Below, piece by piece: positions 24,201 to 30,350 of a stretch of DNA of 30,350 nucleotides. The translations under genes were made by a program, and so were the position numbers. The notes under the pieces were generated by a model that did no database searches, was not told the origin of the DNA, and was given only the letters and a program-made list of their open reading frames with translations. How positions within the stretch are numbered: the first letter of the stretch is position 1; each line of letters begins with the position of its first letter. The DNA comes from Saccoglossus kowalevskii (Eukaryota > Hemichordata > Enteropneusta > Harrimaniidae), in the NCBI RefSeq assembly GCF_000003605.2, contig NW_003139317.1:1000783-1031132 (forward strand). Reading direction: 5' to 3'.

Positions 24201-24857
24201 ACCCGCTTCTTTATTACACGTGACTAAAACATGGTAGAACTCATAACTTCATAATGTTAGAATAATCTAATTATACCATAATTTTGTTTTCAAAACATTC
24301 GTTGTACTAGACTATAGATACGTATATGTATATATTGCGATAAACGTGCTGTAACTTTGTACATTGAATGAATTTCTATAGAATTTAACTTATCATAACC
24401 TTATCTCCTTTTCCCTGCACACACTCTCCAGAACAATATAACGATGTTGGGCATAATTACGGAAACTGACGCCTCTTACTAAAGTAACATATTCTGTGCT
24501 AACGGATAAGGAGTTTCTTTTATTAACTGCATAGCACAGCAATGAATTCTCTGGTAAATGTTGCCATGGTTTCCCACTGAGACGGCAGCACAGACGTTAC
24601 GTGCTATTGATTCTTATCTTTTTTTATCACGGATGTTGTGATTATTAAGTCCGTTCACCTTTTCATCACATGTTGGTATACAATACACGTCATCCACAGA
24701 ATGACAATTAACAGGAGCAATTGAGGGATATCGTTCAGTGCGGTAAAAGGCTTAAGAAACATAATTCGCCACACCGATGCTGTCGCCTACAGAACAGACC
24801 ATGTATCGCACGGTTTTTAAATGACACTGTCATATTAAAAGAATCTCAATATAAGAA

Positions 24858-24869
24858 CCCCCCCCCCCC
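24858..24869. repeat. Poly(C) run, 12 bases
   Basis: Twelve consecutive C bases, an unusual homopolymer in such AT-rich sequence and a likely length-variable or error-prone site. Confidence 0.85.
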
Positions 24870-26052
24870 AAATATACTTAGGCTACATCCGTTTTTTTAT
24901 TGTCATCTAGAACGCTTATGATATTCAGATTATTTCATATCCAGGTAATATGAAGTAATATTACAGCAATTGAATCGAGATAATTTATCGGGACAGTTCG
25001 ATAACAAGAATGTTCATATATCGGATCTCACGTCATCTTGTTCTGTATGCTTTTAACGTTGACATTGTGTGCATTAAACTTCACAAGGTATAATAATGTG
25101 CTCTTTAGCTTCTGTCCCCACATTTTAAAAACTACAGGGTCTTATTGCATATTCCGTTGCCAACCCAAGTAACTACCTCGAAATAATTCCTCGTTTAATG
25201 CCTATTGTTTCCCGGTGTATTTAAGATTGTCGCATGTCGTTGGGGGTAAATCTCAATCATTTTAGGGTAACACCTGACATAGATGTTTGGCCATCTTTGT
25301 GAGAGAAATGCTGGTACCAGTTGAGACAAGTATGTAGACGTGTATGCGTATGCCTTCTTTATTTTTTTTCTAATTCAATGACGAACTCGTATGAATGGGT
25401 TGCGGTACTCGTTTGCGGGTTTCTGAAAGACAGCTCGCAGCTCACGACAACTGTTTAGATTGCGTACTTTATACTAAAAAAGGTGAAACTGTCATGATTC
25501 TGTCAAGTGGTCATGCCATCATCACGTTTTGATATTACATTCAATTTTCAAGTGCGCTTTTTTGTTTCGTTTCCCTCACGTTTGAAGTACACGACGTGGT
25601 TCGGTATAATGGCGCATAATGTATGTACAAACAACCAAATTGAATATATTGTAAACTAACGCAAATATTGCAAAAAAAATGGTGTAAAGTGTAACTCTTT
25701 ATGGCATGTTTTGGGTAATTCCTATTGCCGATTAACGTTCGACAAGTCTGGAATAATACTTTCCATGTATATCTCATTTTTTTTATTTTAACAAATAAAA
25801 AAGAAAGTTGTGTACCCACTTTACATTATCAACTGCCATTTGTTATTCTCTGAGAGTTGATGTTACTGTCAGTTTTAACTATATCCACATTTTCGCACAG
25901 AATACTGTATTCGAGATATTAAAATATGGTGTAAACACATGTTGTAAACTGTACAATGAGTAGAAGACGCTTAACGAGAATGATTGTAACATAATATCAT
26001 CGCAATCTGACTACAAAGACACGTATTTTGCTAGCATCTTCACGTCGATGGC

Positions 26053-26063
26053 GGGGGGGGGGG
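26053..26063. repeat. Poly(G) run, 11 bases
   Basis: Eleven consecutive G bases in AT-rich intron sequence. Its true length may be uncertain in the assembly. Confidence 0.85.
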
Positions 26064-26165
26064 TCGTTCTACCTCCAACTCGGCGGTCACTGTTCAGTCT
26101 CATGTAGCTTTTGTTATAGATAACAAAATTATTAATAATTGACGTAGACTAACTTTAATAACTCT

Positions 26166-26232
26166 GGGGATTTCGAACCCATGAGATTCAGTACGCTCGG
26201 TCGATACGCTAACCACTACACAAACTGGCGGT
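26166..26232 (-). mobile_element. tRNA-derived SINE fragment or tRNA pseudogene
   Basis: On the minus strand the sequence GTGTAGTGGTTAGCGTATCG resembles a tRNA D-arm/A box, and ATGGGTTCGAAATCCCC resembles a T-arm/B box, at tRNA-like spacing. The acceptor ends do not pair and the T-stem has mismatches, so a working tRNA is unlikely. This is the usual appearance of the head of a tRNA-derived SINE. No clear tail or target duplication was seen. Confidence 0.65.
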
Positions 26233-26471
26233 TAGAATATCAGTCTTGTGTACTGAATATATATGGTTCCTTTCGTCCTAATAGACAATCAAAGCAGCAT
26301 GTAGTTTCTGCTTGCCTGGGCTTCAGATATGGAGAAGGTGCCTAGCCCACAGAACACGTTCCCCCGCTCGACACAGATGATAAGAGACAAAGGAAAGACA
26401 GTGTCAATACTTACTGAATATTATCTGTTCAAATCCCGCACTACTGAGATTTGCATTTTTCACATATGCAT

Positions 26472-26491
26472 TTATATATATATATATATAA
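26472..26491. repeat. (TA)n microsatellite
   Basis: Alternating A and T over about 20 bp in intron 1. Confidence 0.9.
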
Positions 26492-27220
26492 ACCATTGCG
26501 TACACGGAGTACTACTTGTAACATTTCGATTCTAATAAGATAGATGCTTATCATCAGAGAAGCCATCTATTATAATTATCATCATTATTATGCTAACGCG
26601 AGCATAGTGTATGAAAGCCATTTTAAATAAGGTTTAAGGTCTTCAAGCATGCTATCAATGATTCAAAATCATGTACAGGTAAACTAATTGACGCTACTGA
26701 GCATGTTTCACGACTACAGCACGTATCGTGGTCTTACCCTTCATACCCTTTCTGACACGCGCTTGCCGCGTAAGAACGGAACGTTAAAAATAAAACAGTC
26801 GAAATTAAGTAATGCCTTTTCGCTTATCTGTGACGGAAGTGATGGCAAGTAAAAACAGCAGCCGCGCTTAAAGACGTTGCTTGCATTGTATTTGAACAGA
26901 CTATAGGGTGGACCGCTTTCCCCCTGTTTATAATGTTTCTCTTCAGTTTATATATTTCATCCATTATCGGGCACGCTTCGACCCTCAAGTCTAGAGTACT
27001 AGTCTTACCTACATACATGTGTGGTTTATGTACGCTAACAGCACGTTTATATTAAAACACTGTAATATTATCATAACACGTCAACTTGCTACATAATTCA
27101 ACAAACATGATTCGATGGGATAACTCTTTCGCCATCACACATGTCATCCTTCCCGGTGTTCGTTTTAATTCAAACGTATGCTTAATAACAGTGGAACAGT
27201 ACACTTATAACATAACCTAC

Positions 27221-27347
27221 CTCGCATTGCCAGATCCTTGGTTAACGATACGACAACGCGTCCAGTTATCGTCTGCCCGACGTGGTACACCTCTATGCTG
27301 TCATCCAAGTACACGTCGAACGCCTTCACAGCTCCCATATTCAACAT
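27221..27347 (-). CDS. Alpha-arrestin (ARRDC-like), coding exon 1, start of arrestin N-lobe
   Basis: This exon encodes residues 1-42 plus the first base of codon 43. The segment VYHVGQTITGRV (residues 20-31) matches the opening strands of Arrestin_N proteins, where a VYxxGxxxxGRV pattern is usual in ARRDC/TXNIP members. The exon ends GCGAG|GTAGGT, a good donor in phase 1. Two in-frame ATGs are possible, at 27347 and 27338. An in-frame TAG lies about 17 bases upstream of the first with no ATG between, so the protein must start at one of these. The second ATG has the better initiation context (A at -3, G at +4). Alpha-arrestins are cytosolic adaptors that bring NEDD4-type ubiquitin ligases to membrane proteins; that role is inferred from the family. 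An upstream non-coding exon cannot be excluded. Confidence 0.88.
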
Positions 27348-28764
27348 CTTGTCGGTGAATTGCTAATAAATCCACGTGCGAATAAATACAAGGGTAGCGC
27401 GAACAAAGTAATGGCGTCCTGGGTGGCTCACGTTTGCTGTTAGTACATCGCGTGCGTGGCCACTATGTCTTGTGTACCTAGACCATATTTGTAACCCTGA
27501 TATTGAATATTAATATGATGATTCCTTTCTCGTTTGAATCCACTTAAAACATCACAGGTTAATGTATCCCGGCGTTTTACAGCCAACGCGCGTCTCTATA
27601 CAATCAGGTCTCCGTTTACACTGGTTGATTTCTTTTTGTAACGTTGGATGGGATTATTGAAGATATCCATGCCTATTATTGCTTAATGAGCTGACTGTAT
27701 AATGTAGAAAATCATGAGGCTGCCATCAACGTATATTCTATTTCACTGCCTAATGGCTGATTGGTCTCTTCATGTTGGTTTGAAGACAGTATTGGACGTA
27801 CAGCACCACTGTCAACGCTGTTGACGTTATACACGCGTGTATCGTGCTCCTCGTGTGTGCGCGAATATGCTGACACCTCCACGTTTCGCGCACGCGCGGC
27901 GTGTACATCGGGAGTGACGTGGGGTAGGGGATTGGTACGAAGTGTTTTGAAATTTGACAGGGTTCAGATCTGCATGAGCTATTGTAAGAAATAACTGAGG
28001 TGTGACTGGCTGATGGCCAATCAGTTCAAATAATATAATACTCTGCGGGGTTTGCATAATGATTTCAAGGTCCAAATATCGCTGATCTTTACATACCGCA
28101 GTTTCGCAAAGTCGAAACTTACACGATTTCTCCCGAACCCAAAAGTAGACAGTCTCATATTAGCATACAGTCCATTAAATTTCCTGTCGCGCAGTTGCTA
28201 CGATTTGCTTCCGCTAGAGAAATTATAAGGACGCGTTGCCATGGATACGCACGTGATATATGAAACGTACTTATCGATGTGATTGTCGGGCTTCCTCCAA
28301 GACAATAATAGAAAACAGGGATGATTACAAAAGACATTTACAGCTGACACACTATATGCTTGTATCTTTAGTTTCAGGCGATTATGTTGTAAGGAAGAGG
28401 ATGGTGTTTTATACCAACGTAATATTTAAAAAATAATAATACTCGTTTGAAATTGAGATGTGGAGGGGGCGGGTGTTACGTCGAAATAAATTGAGTAGCA
28501 CTGCATAGATTTAGTTATCAATTTGTGGATAATACCCAACTGTAATCATCATCATTCGGGTATTACATGTAATTGGTGGTCTAATTTTGGCTTTAATAAT
28601 AATTATATACAGTATATAACCACTAAAAGTAATACATTATGTGAAACCCATCAAACAATAAAGTGGAAATGCACGACTGATGAAAACAATACTCAGGGCG
28701 TGGTCATTAACGCGATGTTAACAAACAAACTGGTTTTACAGACTGTATATGCACCGCACTATAT
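27348..28764. other. Upstream region of the arrestin gene
   Basis: It lies 5' of the first coding exon on the minus strand and should contain the 5' UTR and promoter, possibly with a non-coding first exon. CpG is enriched at 27815-27945 and more weakly near 28185-28260. No other gene was recognised. Confidence 0.5.
27815..27945 (-). promoter_or_regulatory. CpG-dense stretch, candidate promoter of the arrestin gene
   Basis: It is markedly richer in CG dinucleotides than anything around it. It includes ACACGCGTGT, a GCGCACGCGCGGC segment resembling NRF-1-type sites, and a GTGACGTGG segment with a CRE-like half site. It lies about 470-600 bp upstream of the first coding ATG, a plausible distance for a transcription start. 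No TATA box or start site could be fixed, so the call is tentative. Confidence 0.35.
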
Positions 28765-28813
28765 TTGATTGATTGATTGATTGATTGTTTGTTTGATTTA
28801 TTAATTTATTAAT

Positions 28814-28911
<98 letters not shown>
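28765..28911. repeat. (TTGA)n then (TTTA)n microsatellite
   Basis: A short TTGA run (28765-28786) passes into a long TTTA array (about 28813-28911) with one phase slip near 28872. It is the same tetranucleotide family, on the opposite strand, as the AAAT array in intron 2. Confidence 0.95.
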
Positions 28912-29111
28912 TGACTAATGCATCATTCCTATAAGTCACGCCCTCTCGTGGTGGAACGTTATGCCAAAAGTACGTCATCTGTAATATAGTCAAATATCTC
29001 AAAAAACATAATCTTCATTAATGAGCTAATAATCAAGAAATGCTATATTTAATACCCAAATTCAAATGAAGATTTAAAGAATCGCATATGCGCTCTTCTG
29101 AGTATTTATCA
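28912..29111. other. Intergenic or upstream sequence, nothing recognised
   Basis: AT-rich spacer between the TTTA array and the MITE; no features seen. Confidence 0.5.
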
Positions 29112-29115
29112 TTAA

Positions 29116-29271
29116 AGCAGGGGAGTCGTCATCTGCGCATGCGTCAGATGGCCATAGCGTGTCATTGTTTACAAACAAGCGTCTACCCATGATCTTTTGC
29201 GTTTTAGCATGTGTTGTTATCGTCGCTTGGGACTCAATTCCCACGCGTGCGCAGGTGACGACCCTCCCGCT
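29116..29271 (+). mobile_element. MITE-like element with TTAA flanks, copy 3
   Basis: This 156-bp element is flanked by TTAA on both sides (29112-29115 and 29272-29275). Its ends are inverted repeats: about 27 of the outer 32 bases match, counting part of the flanks. The left end starts AGCAGGGGAGTCGTC and the right end, inverted, starts AGCGGGAGGGTCGTC. Its right half (GTTGTTATCGTCGCTTGGGA and onward) resembles copies 1 and 2, so it is a longer, diverged member of the same family. TTAA duplication is the hallmark of piggyBac-type insertion, but the termini do not show the common CCC start, so the superfamily is an inference. Confidence 0.75.
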
Positions 29272-29275
29272 TTAA

Positions 29276-30350
29276 CCTTTCACCAACTTTGTCTATTCAA
29301 AAGTTTATAGCCGTGTTGAAAATTACATGTCATTTTTTCCTTCATACTTTTAACTTATGTCAATTGACACAGAAAAGAAATTTCATTTTGTTTCATATTT
29401 TTTTCATTGGTGTCTATAGTGAAATGGTTTTCGGCTAGAAAAATTATTTTGTTACTGTTTTTTTGTTTTATTATTACTGTCGTGGTGTATATATATATAT
29501 ATATATATACTGGTAGTATATTGATTTTGATATTCGAATATATTAAAATACAATACGAATGACCTGAATATCTATTTGGGATACTTTTCAATTACGATTC
29601 TAATTCGCTGTTACAATGAATGAAATAACAATATACACCATTATTTACTTTGTTGAAAAGATCTTATATTCTATATATGATATACAAATAATACAGTATA
29701 GTGATACCAATGTAATTTATATGGCCTCATACCACGGTGTTTTATTGATATGTACAACGTGCAAGGTTTGACATAATTTTAGGTAGTTTGCTACGGTAAC
29801 CATTGAAAACTTATTCAGAAATCTTCGAAATCCAGCAAAAGGGGTTAGGTTACTGTAATTTAAAAAATTCTGTAATAAAAATATATGGTTACTGAACTAA
29901 GTTTTCCACAAAACTATCTCGAAAATTGTACGTTTTTTGAATAGTGTACAATTGGTTTCTATGGCAGAAACATTCCATCATATCTGAAAATTGTGTTTGT
30001 TGACCTATGATAAAAAAGTGATAGTGTTATGAAGGCTACATATGACTGTCACGAAAAACAGAAGAATTCTGATTATTAGTATATAAGTTATCCATGGAAT
30101 AATTCTGTAGATTTGGGATGTAGAATCTATATTTGAATAATTAATAATAAAAACCACACTATTACCATAGAACTGTAATGATTTCCACATTTCAAACCAT
30201 CCATAAACAAGTCTGTACAATTACTGTACTAGATCGTGTGTTGCATTCAAGTTTCCATTAAATAAATAATGTTATTATTTTCATAATAGTGTCAGAAACA
30301 CGTAAAATGAGAATGATTAAAATTAATTATAACTTTATTCAAAAGGTCTA
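29276..30350. other. Upstream or intergenic sequence, no gene recognised
   Basis: AT-rich. It contains a (TA) run at 29488-29509. Open frames of 70-78 codons on the minus strand carry no recognisable motif. Confidence 0.5.
29488..29509. repeat. (TA)n microsatellite
   Basis: Uninterrupted alternating T and A, 22 bp. Confidence 0.9.

Larger units (their letters stand above)
21223..26165. other. Intron 1 interior, no gene recognised
   Basis: Very AT-rich. It includes a 106-codon open frame at 22074-22394 (plus) with no recognisable domain and AT-driven codon use, an 18-bp duplication at 22770-22803 and a 12-C run at 24858-24869. None supports a gene call. Confidence 0.5.
7505..27220 (-). other. 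Intron 1 of the arrestin gene (about 19.7 kb)
   Basis: It is bounded by the exon 1 donor GAG|GTAGGT and the exon 2 acceptor, a long T run ending ATTACAG. Splice phases match (phase 1 on both sides), which supports the two exons belonging to one gene across this distance. It contains a MITE copy, tandem arrays, an unidentified frameshifted coding-like segment and a SINE-like fragment, each listed separately. Confidence 0.8.

Noticed and set aside
26166-26232. Functional tRNA gene on the minus strand
   Set aside because: Box A and B are recognisable, but the acceptor and T stems do not pair properly.
27086-27358. 90-codon plus-strand ORF
   Set aside because: It is antisense to arrestin exon 1 and has no motif of its own.
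28235-28260. Possible RFX X-box (GTTGCCATGG) and CACGTG E-box upstream of the arrestin gene
   Set aside because: The X-box second half does not fit the consensus, and single E-boxes are expected by chance. No paired carbohydrate-response-type spacing was found.

Overview
This is an AT-rich stretch of animal nuclear DNA. It has a spliced gene with canonical GT/AG introns of very uneven size, long microsatellites, short terminal-inverted-repeat elements, a tRNA-derived SINE-like segment and no bacterial-style operons. CpG is not strongly depleted. Together these point to an invertebrate metazoan, but I cannot name the phylum from the sequence.

The only gene I can support firmly is on the minus strand: an alpha-arrestin (ARRDC/TXNIP-like arrestin-domain protein). 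Five coding exons join in phase: 27347-27221, 7504-7367, 3214-2979, 2666-2484 and 1020-832. They total 873 bp (291 codons). They encode the whole arrestin N-lobe and nearly all of the C-lobe, including the Cys-rich interlobe motif typical of ARRDC proteins. The C-terminal tail, where PPxY motifs for NEDD4-family ligases normally sit, is not visible and probably lies beyond the left edge. The first coding intron is about 19.7 kb, the others about 4.2 kb, 0.3 kb and 1.5 kb.

The introns and upstream flank are filled with repeats. Three related short elements (at 1092, 7961 and 29116) look like one MITE family with TTAA-type flanks. The giant first intron also holds a plus-strand coding-like segment at 9152-9783, broken by one frameshift, which I could not assign to a family. 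It also holds a 30-bp tandem array, a degenerate 19-bp minisatellite, a 25-bp tandem array, a pair of 42-bp direct repeats and a tRNA-like SINE fragment. Intron 2 contains a perfect (AAAT) array of about 272 bp. Upstream of the first coding exon lie a CpG-dense stretch (possible promoter), a long (TTTA) array and an intact-looking MITE.

I found no convincing new multi-gene system. The best leads are the unidentified frameshifted ORF, the MITE family and the ambiguous 3' end of the last visible arrestin exon.
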